64,000 bases of DNA, taken from Thalassotalea euphylliae. Lineage in GTDB: Bacteria > Pseudomonadota > Gammaproteobacteria > Enterobacterales > Alteromonadaceae. The stretch spans positions 3,658,001-3,722,000 of the forward strand of contig NZ_QUOT01000001.1 of assembly GCF_003390375.1 (NCBI RefSeq), in the 5' to 3' direction. This document shows, piece after piece, positions 1 to 9,172 of this stretch; within the stretch, counting starts at the first letter, position 1; each line of letters begins with the position of its first letter. The notes beneath the pieces were generated by a model. The model saw only the letters and a list, made by a program, of their open reading frames with translations. It was not told where the DNA came from and made no database searches. Both the position numbers and the translations under genes were made by a program.

Positions 1-453
1 GCGACTTATATCCTTGACTATGATTTAGACGATCCGCAGGCAGGTAAGATTGATGGTGTAGGTTTTAGGAACTTCGGCAATATTGGCGTATCAACGCCTG
101 AGCTGAGAATGAACTTTGGCTTGAACTGGGCGGTTGAGAATCACTCGGCTAACTTATTTGTCCGCTATATTGATAGTTACGATGACGATCAAAACTGTGC
201 TGACGGCAGTGCTCTGGCTGATGGTTGTCCAGGTGGCTTTAGAGAGATTGATAGTCACGTAACTGTTGATTTTCAATATAACGTAAACCTTGGCGCCATG
301 TTTGATACCGAAAACAGCTACGTGTTAACACTAGGCGGTACGAATATTACTGATCAAGATCCACCGCAAGTATTTACCAACTCTGGTTTTGACTCAAAAG
401 TGCACGACCCACGAGGTCGCCAGTTGTATGCACGAGTGGCAATAGAGTTTTAG
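1..453 (+). CDS. TonB-dependent receptor, C-terminal fragment (5' end outside window)
   Basis: The reading frame is open from base 1 and ends at a TAG, so only the last 150 residues of a larger protein are present. The sequence has alternating beta-strand character, the stretch LGGTNITDQDPPQV typical of the last strands of TonB-dependent receptors, and ends in ...RQLYARVAIEF with the C-terminal Phe used for barrel insertion. Family role: active uptake of siderophores, cobalamin or oligosaccharides across the outer membrane; the substrate cannot be told from this piece. The residues CADGSALADGC suggest a disulfide-closed extracellular loop. An internal ATG at 109 is not the true start. Confidence 0.85.
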   Translation, partial: ATYILDYDLDDPQAGKIDGVGFRNFGNIGVSTPELRMNFGLNWAVENHSANLFVRYIDSYDDDQNCADGSALADGCPGGFREIDSHVTVDFQYNVNLGAMFDTENSYVLTLGGTNITDQDPPQVFTNSGFDSKVHDPRGRQLYARVAIEF

Positions 454-507
454 TGTAACCAATGTTAAAACAAAATCTCGGGCGATAGCTTGAAAATAAA
501 AAATCAC

Positions 508-536
508 AAGGGAGCAATTGCTCCCTTTTATTTTTT
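508..536 (+). terminator. Rho-independent terminator of the TonB-dependent receptor
   Basis: A perfect GGGAGCAATTGCTCCC palindrome is flanked by A residues upstream and followed by a T-rich run, 55 bases after the receptor stop codon. Confidence 0.85.
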
Positions 537-814
537 AGACTTCTCTTGAATAAGGTTTCATAAATTTTAATAACATTTTAATACAGTTCCCAATTTAATT
601 GCCCTGTAAGCTGGTCTGATAAGTGTTAGTGTATTCAAAACTTTAGTTAATTGATTAAATTTTAGAAGTTTTTTCTTGATTATCCGCTCATATTACATCT
701 AAGGTTTAACTGCTAGCGACCAAATTAGCTGTTATAGTGCTGACACTAGCTCACCTTTTTCTGTTGAGCATAATCGGTAGCATTAACTATTCTCCGTAGT
801 CGCTAATTAACATA
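537..814. other. Intergenic region between receptor and cupredoxin operon
   Basis: AT-rich stretch with no convincing ORF. It should hold the promoter of the operon starting at 815 or 827, but no strong -35/-10 pair stands out. Nothing else recognised. Confidence 0.5.
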
Positions 815-1486
815 GTGGAATTTGAATTGAATAGATTATTTATATTTTTTGCCTGCGCATTGAGTTCAGCACCTTTGTGGGCAAACAATTTCAATGTACA
901 AGTGTTGAATAAAAGTGGTCAACCGCAACAAGATATTGTTGTTTTTGTCACGCCAACAAACGGGATTGAAGGCTTAGCAGCTAATACCGAGCAGTTGATT
1001 GTCGACCAGAAAGGAAAAAAGTTTGCACCGTATTTAAGCGTGATGCAAAAAGGGCAAACTATCCAGTTTAGTAATCGCGATGATATTACCCACCATATTT
1101 ACTCTGTTTCGGGTGAAAACCGCTTTGAGTTCAAATTAAAAGCGGGCAAAAGCAAAAATACTGAAGCTATGCAGGCGACAGAAGAAATCGCTATGGGGTG
1201 TAATATCCACGATTGGATGAGTGGCTATGCTCTAGTGGTTGACACCCCTTATTTCGGAAAAACAAACGGCCAAGGAATTGTTAGCTTTGTGCTGGCTAAC
1301 CTAGGTGAATACCAAGTTTCTGTTTGGCATCCTCAGCTAGACAATGACAATCGACAGCAAAGCAGTATCACCGTGATTAATGAAAGTACCTTAAGTAATA
1401 CTTATCAAGTGCGATTAGCTGATAAACTTTTGCCAATCCCACTGCAAGAGAACCAAGAAGAGTTTGACTTTTTAGAAGAGTACTAA
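815..1486 (+). CDS. Periplasmic cupredoxin-like (methylamine utilization-type) protein
   Basis: 223 residues from a GTG at 815; an in-frame TTG at 827 gives a cleaner signal peptide (MNRLFIFFACALSSAPLWA), so the start is uncertain. After an N-terminal export signal (to about residue 23) comes a cupredoxin-like domain. His93/His94 (DDITHHIYS) and the cluster Cys129, His132, Met135 (GCNIHDWM) match a type 1 copper site, so copper binding is probable but inferred. Residues about 150-200 (GQGIVSFVLANLGEYQVSVW) resemble a carboxypeptidase-regulatory-like Ig fold. It is the first gene of a tight operon, 6 bases before a GGDEF/EAL gene, which suggests a periplasmic partner or redox/metal input for that protein. 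The function of this family is not established. Confidence 0.8.
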   Translation: MEFELNRLFIFFACALSSAPLWANNFNVQVLNKSGQPQQDIVVFVTPTNGIEGLAANTEQLIVDQKGKKFAPYLSVMQKGQTIQFSNRDDITHHIYSVSGENRFEFKLKAGKSKNTEAMQATEEIAMGCNIHDWMSGYALVVDTPYFGKTNGQGIVSFVLANLGEYQVSVWHPQLDNDNRQQSSITVINESTLSNTYQVRLADKLLPIPLQENQEEFDFLEEY

Positions 1487-1492
1487 GCACGT

Positions 1493-3835
1493 ATGTCTTT
1501 TTTTAAAATCCGTAGCATTCAGAGCAAAATTTTAAGTCTGTTTCTATTTTTGCTCTTGGTTGTTCAACTGGTATCCTTTTTATCTACCTTTCAAGCTAGT
1601 AAACAGCTTGAGGACATCCAATTAACAAATCGTCTTAGCAACGCAAAAGATGTTTTTGAAACCCAGTTTACCAATCGTAGCTATTATTTATCAGCGTTCG
1701 CTGAAACAGCCGCGAAAGACTACGGCCTTAAATCAGTCCTGCAAGAAGATAACAAAAGCTTTTTAGTTGCGCTTAACAATCATAGAAAACGCATTAATAG
1801 TGATCTTGCGATGGCGATTGATAATGATGGGTTAGTGTTTGCGCAACTTGTCACCCTTAAAACGCCTGAAGGCAAAACACGTGTTGTTGTTGGTAAAGGG
1901 CAAGGTGCGTATTTTAGCCAAGAGCGAGAATTATTTGCCGAGGCCAATACCCAGCTAATCAAGCTAAACGATAGATTATATCAGTTAAGCTTGGCACCGA
2001 TAAAAAGTGGTAGCCGCGATATCGGTTGGATTGGTTTTGGTTATTTGATTGATGAAGACCTCGCCCTAGATTTAGCGAACCTTACTGATGTTAATATTGC
2101 GTTTGTGCTCAATGATGGTGAAAGCTCAGAGCTGATTGCAGCCAACCAATACAAGCGATTGAGCGATGGCATAGTTAGCATCGACAATATTCTTAAAAAC
2201 GACGATGGCGCTTATGTCCACGAAGAGGTGCTAGTAGGGCAGTTGGTTGATTCCAATATTAATGCTGTGCTTTATAAGTCAAAAGCAGACTTGTTAGCAA
2301 GTATCGGTGTTGAATGGTTGCGTTTAGCACTGCTTATTGCACTGACAGTTGCTCTTTCAGTCATTGGCGCAGTAGCAATTGCACGTGGCTTAACCCAACC
2401 GATTACGCAGCTAGTAAGCCAAGTGAAATTAATATCACAAGGGAATTACGACAAAAGCGTTGCGGTTGATGGTAGTAAAGAGCTTAAAGAGCTCTCTGAT
2501 GAATTTAACCATATGACTGAGGCCATTGTTTCTCGTGAGCAAACGATAAGCTTCCAAGCATTCCACGATTCACTTTCACACTTACCGAACCGCAACTCGT
2601 TACTCAAATCATTAGCTAAGCGTAAACAAGCTCAGCAAGATTTTATTGTTATCCAGCTTTGCTACTTGGGCGCAGAAGATATTACCGATACCTTGGGTTA
2701 TCAGGTTGGGGACGAGGTGATTAATGAAGTTGCTGAGCGCATAGTTAAAACACAGTTAGGGCTTTCGTGCTTCCATCTTGGCGGTGAAAATTTTGTATTG
2801 TTAGCTGATATGCAAGAAGTAGAGCCGCTGATTGAACAATTGCTTGCTCAGTTAACTATTCGTTGCCAATACGAGAACATAAGCTTGCATTTACAATTTG
2901 CGGTTGGTGTCGCGATTTCTTCATTGCATAATGGCGGCGATGAAACTGAATTGCTGCAAAAGTCTAATGTCGCTTTGCAGCATGCCAAAAAGAATAAGCA
3001 AGCCTATCAAGTCTACGATCCGCAGTTCGACCAACATGCTGTTGAACGCTTATTCCTAACTAATAGTTTAAAACAAGCGATTGAGCAGGATGAACTAACG
3101 CTATTCTATCAACCAAAGCTTAGGCTTTCTGATATGACAATAAGCCATGTTGAAGCTTTAGTGCGTTGGCAGCACCCAGAGAAAGGGCTGATTCCACCGG
3201 ATGCTTTTATTAGCATTGCTGAGAAAACTGGGCAAATGGATGCGTTAACACGATGGGTGACGAATGCCGCAGTAAGCCAGTATGTTAGCTGGCAAAAAAT
3301 GGGTTTTGATATCAATATCGCGATCAATATTTCTGCTGCTAATATCATGGACAAGTCTTATCCTGATTATGTTATCAGCCTTAAAGAGCAACACCAGCTA
3401 AGTGACAACGCAATTACCTTGGAAGTAACTGAGGAGGCGGTGGTTGAAGACGCACAAAAAGCAACAGAGATCCTTTGTTACTTGCGTGAACACGGCTTTA
3501 AGCTATCAATAGATGATTACGGTACGGGTTACTCATCGCTGGCACAGCTAAAACATTTGCCCGTTCATGAATTAAAGATCGATCGGTCATTTGTTCAACA
3601 CCTTTCAACTGATGAAAGTGATAAGATAATAGTACGGTCAACTTTAGAACTTGCACATAATATGGGGCTTTCTGTGGTGGCTGAAGGCATTGAAGACGAA
3701 ACAGCCTTGCTGTGGTTAAAAGCGCAAGGGTGCCAATTAGCACAGGGATATTTCATCAGTAAACCATTACCCGCTGATGTATTTGAGCAATGGATTGAGA
3801 ATACCCCATACCATATAAGCAGAACGAAAAATTAA
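1493..3835 (+). CDS. Membrane-bound GGDEF/EAL protein, probable c-di-GMP phosphodiesterase
   Basis: 780 residues. Transmembrane helix about 13-33, periplasmic sensor region about 35-270, second helix about 274-299, HAMP linker about 300-350, GGDEF domain about 350-510 and EAL domain about 520-770. The cyclase signature reads GGENF (430-434) instead of GGDEF, so cyclase activity is doubtful. The EAL domain looks complete: EAL at 554-556 followed by VRW, NIS, EVTEE, DDYGTGYSS, LKIDRSF, VAEGIE and AQGY. The predicted activity is hydrolysis of c-di-GMP, controlled by the periplasmic region and perhaps by GTP binding to the degenerate GGDEF domain. The stop codon directly abuts the ATG of the next gene, so translation is probably coupled. 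No specific symbol can be assigned. Confidence 0.9.
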   Translation: MSFFKIRSIQSKILSLFLFLLLVVQLVSFLSTFQASKQLEDIQLTNRLSNAKDVFETQFTNRSYYLSAFAETAAKDYGLKSVLQEDNKSFLVALNNHRKRINSDLAMAIDNDGLVFAQLVTLKTPEGKTRVVVGKGQGAYFSQERELFAEANTQLIKLNDRLYQLSLAPIKSGSRDIGWIGFGYLIDEDLALDLANLTDVNIAFVLNDGESSELIAANQYKRLSDGIVSIDNILKNDDGAYVHEEVLVGQLVDSNINAVLYKSKADLLASIGVEWLRLALLIALTVALSVIGAVAIARGLTQPITQLVSQVKLISQGNYDKSVAVDGSKELKELSDEFNHMTEAIVSREQTISFQAFHDSLSHLPNRNSLLKSLAKRKQAQQDFIVIQLCYLGAEDITDTLGYQVGDEVINEVAERIVKTQLGLSCFHLGGENFVLLADMQEVEPLIEQLLAQLTIRCQYENISLHLQFAVGVAISSLHNGGDETELLQKSNVALQHAKKNKQAYQVYDPQFDQHAVERLFLTNSLKQAIEQDELTLFYQPKLRLSDMTISHVEALVRWQHPEKGLIPPDAFISIAEKTGQMDALTRWVTNAAVSQYVSWQKMGFDINIAINISAANIMDKSYPDYVISLKEQHQLSDNAITLEVTEEAVVEDAQKATEILCYLREHGFKLSIDDYGTGYSSLAQLKHLPVHELKIDRSFVQHLSTDESDKIIVRSTLELAHNMGLSVVAEGIEDETALLWLKAQGCQLAQGYFISKPLPADVFEQWIENTPYHISRTKN

Positions 3836-5083
3836 ATGCATCAATCGCTTTTTAAGGTTTTAGCATTTTCAGGACTAATGCTAAGTGGCACAGTTGTGGC
3901 AGCTGATGCCTCCATAAAAGGACTTGTAGATTTACGATTTTACAATGTTAACAGTAGCGCAGATGGAAATAGCTACTTAAAAGGCGATTATGGAAAGTTC
4001 CGTTTTGATGACGGTGCAGGTGTTGCTGTTGGTCAGCTAGGGCTTCAATACCACGTCGATTGGGAAAATAACGTTTCTTTGACCTTGGTCGGTAACGGCT
4101 TTGCTGATCGAGGAAACAACGCTATTGGCCTTACCGAAGGTTACTTATCATATAAAGGTGTACCTAGTGAAAAAGGTTGGCGCTGGCAGTCTAAATTAGG
4201 CATATTTTATCCACAGATCAGTATGGAAAACATTGCTACTGCTTGGTCTACCCCATACACCCTTACCTCTAGTACGATTAACAACTGGATTGGTGAAGAG
4301 CTCAGAAGTACTGGCGGACAACTAACCCTTGAGAAGCTAGGCAAATTTACAGATTCAGCGCATTCGTTTGGTGCAACCGTTTCGTTATTTCAAAATAACG
4401 ACCCAGCAGGCGCTATGTTAGCTTGGCATGGCTGGACAATTGGTAGTCGCCAAACACTGCTACACGAAAAACTCCGCATTCCCTATTTTCCTGCATTAAG
4501 TGGCGAATTAGATGAGCAAGCGCGTGATTCAGATCCATTTCGTGAATTGGATGATCGCTGGGGAGTCCATGTCGCTGCGTCATGGCGATATGATAGAGCG
4601 TTGCGAGTTAATATTGGCTACTACGATAACCATGCGCAAGAGGGTATTGTTAAGCAAGGGCAATACACTTGGACAACCGAGTTTAGTCATATCGGGGTTA
4701 AGTACCGCTTAGCCAAGCAATGGGAAGTGATTGGGCAGTATATGCAAGGTAGCACCTATATGACATCACCAACGTTTGAAGATGTCGTTAATAATGATTA
4801 CGACAGTGGCTTTATGATGCTTCGTCATTTTTGGGCAAACCATCACCTTGCACTGCGATTAGAACACTTTAACGTTGATGATCTTGATGATACTCAAGGT
4901 GACAACAACAACGAAAATGGCAATGCTATTTCTATGGCTTACCGCTACCGTTTGAACAAAAAGAGCTTTATGCTGGCAGAATATAATTGGATTGACTCTG
5001 ATCGACAAGCCCGAGCTTATCTCGATCAACCAATTGAACTAATTGAGCGCCAATTCCAGATAGGTTACCGCTACTACTTCTAG
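3836..5083 (+). CDS. Putative outer-membrane beta-barrel protein (porin-like)
   Basis: 415 residues. Signal peptide about 1-22 (ending GTVVAA), then a protein rich in Tyr, Trp and Gly with alternating strands and a final ...GYRYYF, a classical C-terminal beta-signal with terminal Phe. It probably forms an outer-membrane barrel; substrate unknown. It has no TonB box or plug motif. It is the third gene of the operon with the cupredoxin-like and GGDEF/EAL genes, and its ATG follows the preceding stop with no gap. The last codons lie inside a strong hairpin (5065-5092). Confidence 0.7.
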   Translation: MHQSLFKVLAFSGLMLSGTVVAADASIKGLVDLRFYNVNSSADGNSYLKGDYGKFRFDDGAGVAVGQLGLQYHVDWENNVSLTLVGNGFADRGNNAIGLTEGYLSYKGVPSEKGWRWQSKLGIFYPQISMENIATAWSTPYTLTSSTINNWIGEELRSTGGQLTLEKLGKFTDSAHSFGATVSLFQNNDPAGAMLAWHGWTIGSRQTLLHEKLRIPYFPALSGELDEQARDSDPFRELDDRWGVHVAASWRYDRALRVNIGYYDNHAQEGIVKQGQYTWTTEFSHIGVKYRLAKQWEVIGQYMQGSTYMTSPTFEDVVNNDYDSGFMMLRHFWANHHLALRLEHFNVDDLDDTQGDNNNENGNAISMAYRYRLNKKSFMLAEYNWIDSDRQARAYLDQPIELIERQFQIGYRYYF

Positions 5084-5092
5084 TAGCGGTAA
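5065..5092 (+). other. Perfect 12-bp hairpin spanning a stop codon
   Basis: TTACCGCTACTA (5065-5076) and TAGTAGCGGTAA (5081-5092) are exact reverse complements around a CTTC loop. The TAG stop of the barrel gene is in the 3' arm. No continuous T-run follows, only a weak TCTTTT further on, so it may be an mRNA-stabilising 3' structure rather than an intrinsic terminator. Confidence 0.6.
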
Positions 5093-5277
5093 ATAGAGGT
5101 CTTTTACGCTGATTTGACGTCGAGCTGATACAATATCAATTTCAATAACCACTTGAACATTCTGGCTTGTTAAAGCGCTTATAAATTGCGTTGTTATTTT
5201 TGAAATTAGAGCGACTAGTTACTAAAAATAACGCCTTATTTATAAACCTTTTTCCTACGCCATAATTGTTCAACTCG

Positions 5278-5529
5278 TTAATTCAATTGATATAGAAGCT
5301 CAAACTTTTTCACCAAGGTTTCCTCGGTTTCTTCATGCTCAGGGTCTGGCACGACACAGTCGATAGGGCATACTTTGACACAGGTTGGTTCATCGTAATG
5401 CCCTAAACACTCAGTACAGCGGGCAGGGTCGATTTCGTAGACTTCTTCACCTAATGCGATCGCTTGGTTTGGGCACTCAGGCTCACACATATCACAGTTA
5501 ATACAACTCGCTAAAATCTTCAGTGCCAC
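5278..5529 (-). CDS. yfhL: YfhL family 2x[4Fe-4S] ferredoxin
   Basis: 83 residues. Two Fe-S binding motifs are visible: CINCDMCEPECP near the N-terminus and CTECLGHYDEPTCVKVCP further on. The long C-x8-C spacing in the second motif is the hallmark of the YfhL/Alvin-type ferredoxins, and length agrees with the family. It lies 22 bases downstream of the U32-peptidase-family gene trhP on the same strand, so the two are probably cotranscribed. The context suggests that it supplies electrons to TrhP or its Fe-S chemistry; that link is inference. Confidence 0.92.
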   Translation of the reverse strand: MALKILASCINCDMCEPECPNQAIALGEEVYEIDPARCTECLGHYDEPTCVKVCPIDCVVPDPEHEETEETLVKKFELLYQLN

Positions 5530-5551
5530 TATGAGGTGCTCCTGTCAGTAG

Positions 5552-6925
5552 CTATGCAGATTGATCGGCTGCTTGATTTTGCGAAAACGGGTGACGAGTT
5601 GTCTCACCATTGTCCAGGTTTCGCATTAAAATGCCGAAATCAAGTTTCATCTCGGTATCGAGCGAAATGTTAACGATATGGCCCGAACCTTTGGCATCGC
5701 GAATAACTTCACCTTTGCGTGATTCCATGTGTGTTAAAGTGAAGGTCTGACAGCCGTCAGGTGTCATTAACTCGAGTTCGTCGCCGACCAAGAATTTGTT
5801 CTTCACTTCAATTTCAATTAAGCCATTGTCTTCATTACGGCCAAGCACTTCACCAACAAACTGTTGGGTATCACTTTTCGAATAACCGTAGTCATAGTTT
5901 TGTGTTTCAGTGTGCTTATGACGCTGCAAGAAGCCTGCGGTGTAACCGCGATGTGCTAAGTGCTCAAGCTCGCCGTTAAGTTGCTGGTCAAAGGATTGGT
6001 CTGTCATAGCGTCTAATATCGCTTGATTATAAACACGTGCAGTACGCGCACAGTAATAAAAAGACTTTGTACGACCTTCAATTTTTAACGAATGCACGCC
6101 CATTTTGACCAGTCGCTCTACATGTTCGACGGCACGTAGATCTTTCGAGTTCATGATGTAAGTGCCATGCTCATCTTCAAATGCAGGCATGTATTCATCA
6201 GGTTTATGTTGCTCTTGAATTAGTACGACATCATCAAAACCTTTACCCGCTTGCGGATCAAACTCTACCGGTGCACTAGCAATTACATCACCTGTTTCAG
6301 TTTGTGTCGCCGAATGTACGTTGTAATTCCAACGACAAGCATTGGTGCAGGTACCTTGATTCGGATCGCGCTTATTCATATAGCCGGATAATAAACAGCG
6401 CCCTGAGTAAGCCATGCAAAGTGCACCGTGTACGAAAACTTCAATTTCCATTTCTGGGCAACGCATACGAATCTCTTCAATTTCATCAAGCGATAATTCT
6501 CTCGATAAAATGACGCGATCTATGCCTTGCTGCTGCCAGAACTTCACAGTTGCCCAGTTTACGGCATTCGCTTGCACCGATAAGTGCAATGGCATATCGG
6601 GGAATGCTTCTTTGGTCATCATGATAAGACCAGGATCAGACATAATCATCGCATCGGGTTGCATTTCGATGACAGGCTTAAGGTCTTTAATAAAAGTTTT
6701 CAATTTACTGTTATGAGGTGCTATGTTGTTGACCACATAAAACTTTTTACCCAGCTGATGGGCTTCTTGAATACCTTGTGCTAAGTTTTGGTGATTAAAT
6801 TCGTTGTTTCTTACGCGTAAAGAATATCTAGGTTGGCCTGCATATACAGCATCCGCACCGTATGCAAAGGCATAACGCATGTTTTTAAGGCTTCCTGCCG
6901 GTGATAACAGTTCTGGCTTAAACAT
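5552..6925 (-). CDS. trhP: tRNA 5-hydroxyuridine modification protein TrhP (YegQ, U32 peptidase family)
   Basis: 457 residues from the ATG at 6925 (MFKPELLSPAGSLKNM), which is the family's conserved N-terminus; an upstream in-frame start adds 23 unlike residues. The U32 domain shows AYGADAVYAGQPRYSLR, the metal/cluster-region motif HGALCMAYSGRCLLSGYM and GTCTNACRW, followed by DLRAVEHVERL and SLKIEGR. A C-terminal beta-barrel of about 80 residues follows. Known role of the family: hydroxylation of U34 to ho5U in wobble tRNAs, the first step to cmo5U, using a prephenate-derived donor and Fe-S clusters. It is the first gene of a probable operon with the yfhL ferredoxin. Confidence 0.92.
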   Translation of the reverse strand: MFKPELLSPAGSLKNMRYAFAYGADAVYAGQPRYSLRVRNNEFNHQNLAQGIQEAHQLGKKFYVVNNIAPHNSKLKTFIKDLKPVIEMQPDAMIMSDPGLIMMTKEAFPDMPLHLSVQANAVNWATVKFWQQQGIDRVILSRELSLDEIEEIRMRCPEMEIEVFVHGALCMAYSGRCLLSGYMNKRDPNQGTCTNACRWNYNVHSATQTETGDVIASAPVEFDPQAGKGFDDVVLIQEQHKPDEYMPAFEDEHGTYIMNSKDLRAVEHVERLVKMGVHSLKIEGRTKSFYYCARTARVYNQAILDAMTDQSFDQQLNGELEHLAHRGYTAGFLQRHKHTETQNYDYGYSKSDTQQFVGEVLGRNEDNGLIEIEVKNKFLVGDELELMTPDGCQTFTLTHMESRKGEVIRDAKGSGHIVNISLDTEMKLDFGILMRNLDNGETTRHPFSQNQAADQSA

Positions 6926-7181
6926 ATAACAACTTCTATAAATTATGGGAACGTAAAAGTTCGCACATTCTAGTGTCTGAAAAACAAACGGCAATTAAAT
7001 ATGTCTATGGGAGTCACTTACTTGAGGAAAGTTTGATGTAAATCAAGTTTTGTGCGCTGGGTTAAGTTGTGACTATTTACAGGCTGTTTAGTGCCGAATA
7101 AATCGGTAAAAATTAACTCGTCGAAATAGTGATAATTGTGCTACTTTTTTAGGTAAGCATATCAAAACATAAGGATAATTC

Positions 7182-8024
7182 ATGTCTACGGAAAATGCTC
7201 TGTACACCATTTTAGTGGAAAAAATTAAGCATGATGCACTCGTTTTACCTACCTTACCTGAGATTGCACTAAAAGTGCGTGAATCGGCTGATGATCCTGA
7301 CATTAATTTAAATCGCATGAGCGATATCATCTCTCAAGACCCGGCATTATCAATTGGTATGCTTAAGGTCGCTAACAGCGCACTAATGGGGCGTTCAGTT
7401 AAAGTTGAAACGGTTAACCAAGCGGTTACCCGAATTGGCTTACGAGAAATTAAAAGTATTGCGACCGCCATGGCAATTGAGCAAGTTTTCGTATCTGAAA
7501 ATGAAATTGTCGCTATGCATATGAAAAGCTCATGGCAAAAAACTATTGATGTCACGTCTGTGGCCATTGCCTTAATGACTTTTTATCTAAAAGACAACAA
7601 ACACACGTCACTTGGGCTAGATACCATAGCGCTTGGTGCACTGGTACATAATATTGGCGTTTTACCGATATTAACCGAAGCTGAAAATCACCCTGATGTT
7701 TTTGCCAACCCAACGTTCTTGCAGCAGGCGATTGTTAAGCTGGGTAGTAAAATTGGGGCAGCTGTAACTCAAGCTTGGGGCTTTTCTGAAGAGTTTAGTG
7801 AACTTGTGGAAAGTTGGAGTGATTTAACGGTATTGCCAACAGAAGTACATTATTTAGACTTTATACGTGCTGGCGCTGTGTATCACGGAATTTTCAAAAA
7901 TGAGTCTACTCAAGAAGCTTTACTGAGAAGCTATGTGGGGAAAGGCATTATGCCGGATGAAGGCTTTATGAAAACTGAAGAGTTTATCGAAATGTACGAA
8001 AGTGCCCGCTCAATGTTTATATAG
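7182..8024 (+). CDS. HDOD domain-containing signalling protein
   Basis: 280 residues. RBS AAGGA lies 7 bases before the ATG. An HDOD domain occupies about residues 20-215, with LPTLPEIALKVRESADDP, the DPALSIGMLKVANSA motif, AVTRIGLREIKSIATAMAIEQ and GALVHNIGVLPIL. HDOD proteins are HD-domain relatives that usually lack the catalytic metal ligands and act in signalling or c-di-GMP output rather than hydrolysis. It has no fused kinase or GGDEF domain and is followed by its own terminator, so it is a single-gene unit with unknown partner. Confidence 0.85.
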   Translation: MSTENALYTILVEKIKHDALVLPTLPEIALKVRESADDPDINLNRMSDIISQDPALSIGMLKVANSALMGRSVKVETVNQAVTRIGLREIKSIATAMAIEQVFVSENEIVAMHMKSSWQKTIDVTSVAIALMTFYLKDNKHTSLGLDTIALGALVHNIGVLPILTEAENHPDVFANPTFLQQAIVKLGSKIGAAVTQAWGFSEEFSELVESWSDLTVLPTEVHYLDFIRAGAVYHGIFKNESTQEALLRSYVGKGIMPDEGFMKTEEFIEMYESARSMFI

Positions 8025-8055
8025 CTTAGATGTTTATTCCAGTTAAAACACGATC

Positions 8056-8083
8056 AAAAAAGCCGCAGATGCGGCTTTTTTAA
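8056..8083 (+). terminator. Bidirectional intrinsic terminator
   Basis: AAAAAAGCCGC AGAT GCGGCTTTTTT lies between the convergent HDOD and rdgC genes. A6 on one side and T6 on the other allow function in both directions. Confidence 0.9.
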
Positions 8084-8147
8084 TGGGATAATCCATTCAG
8101 CGCAGCCATTGGGGCTACGCTAGTTTTATTAACTTAAATTAATGATA

Positions 8148-9077
8148 TTACTTATCTTCGTCATCAAGATAGTCAGTCGTTTTTAACGAAAACTCCGCTA
8201 ACAAATCGGTGATAAAACGATTTATTTCACCAGACATTAACGCAAAATCGGCGTCAAGGCGTGCAACGATATCGTCTTTATCAATGTCGTCGTTTTGCTC
8301 ATGAAGTACATCAAAAAACTTCAAGCGTTTCACCGCCAAGTCATCACAAAGAATACATGACATCGCTTCATCCCACTCTAGGGCAACTTTTACCGCGTAT
8401 TTTTCCGCATCAATATGCGTTTTGATTTCATCGCTGGTCAGGTCTTGGTTTTTAACGCGAACAACGGCTCCGTCATCACCTAAGGCATTGAATTCAGCTT
8501 CCATACCAAGTTGGAAGTTTTCTCCTAAGCTGCGCTCGGTGATCCAATCTGTCATGACTTCATCTGGCGCTTGGTCAGGGCTAAAGCTAGTGACTGGCAG
8601 CGTACCTAGTACTTTTCGGAGCAAGGCAAGAAAATCTTCGGCTTTGCCGCGAGAGCTTGAGTTAACCACGATAATGTTGTGCTGTGGCGAAACATAACCG
8701 TGTGTGTCGCTGTAACGGCTAAAGGCACGAGGCAGTAACTCAAAGGTGATGTCTTCTTTAAATTGTTCTTTTTCTTTTTTCGTTGCACTTCGCCCTTGCT
8801 CTTCTTCAAGCTTAGCGCAGCGCTCTTCAAGCATTTCTTTAATGACCGGTGCAGGCAGAATCTTTTCTTCTTTACGTGCACACATTAAAAAATTGCCGTT
8901 TGCGCCATGTACTAGCGTGTTGCCATGCTTACCCAGTGCATTTACCCAACCAAAGTGAGATTGCTCTGTCGATGCACATGGTGTGTACGGGTGCTCCGCT
9001 AAATGCTGTTCTAGTTCTTGTTCGCTCCATTTAAATGGGCGCGTAAAAGCGAAGAAGTAAAGGTTTTTAAACCACAT
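8148..9077 (-). CDS. rdgC: Recombination-associated protein RdgC
   Basis: 309 residues from the ATG at 9077 (MWFKNLYFFAFTRPF), close to the roughly 303 of E. coli RdgC. A TTG one codon upstream is possible, but AGGA is better spaced for the ATG. Recognisable features are the N-terminal WFKNL, the segment LLPRAFSRYSDTHGYV and the C-terminal acidic DYLDDEDK tail. Family role: a ring-shaped dimer that binds dsDNA and limits RecA access, acting in replication restart and recombination control. Single gene, convergent with the HDOD gene. Confidence 0.93.
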   Translation of the reverse strand: MWFKNLYFFAFTRPFKWSEQELEQHLAEHPYTPCASTEQSHFGWVNALGKHGNTLVHGANGNFLMCARKEEKILPAPVIKEMLEERCAKLEEEQGRSATKKEKEQFKEDITFELLPRAFSRYSDTHGYVSPQHNIIVVNSSSRGKAEDFLALLRKVLGTLPVTSFSPDQAPDEVMTDWITERSLGENFQLGMEAEFNALGDDGAVVRVKNQDLTSDEIKTHIDAEKYAVKVALEWDEAMSCILCDDLAVKRLKFFDVLHEQNDDIDKDDIVARLDADFALMSGEINRFITDLLAEFSLKTTDYLDDEDK

Positions 9078-9172
9078 CAAAGCTATCCTTTTAGGGTAAA
9101 TATGAAAACGGCCGAGATCATACCGTAATTAAATACGTGAATCACGCAGTTCGAATGGTCGTTTTAGGTGAA

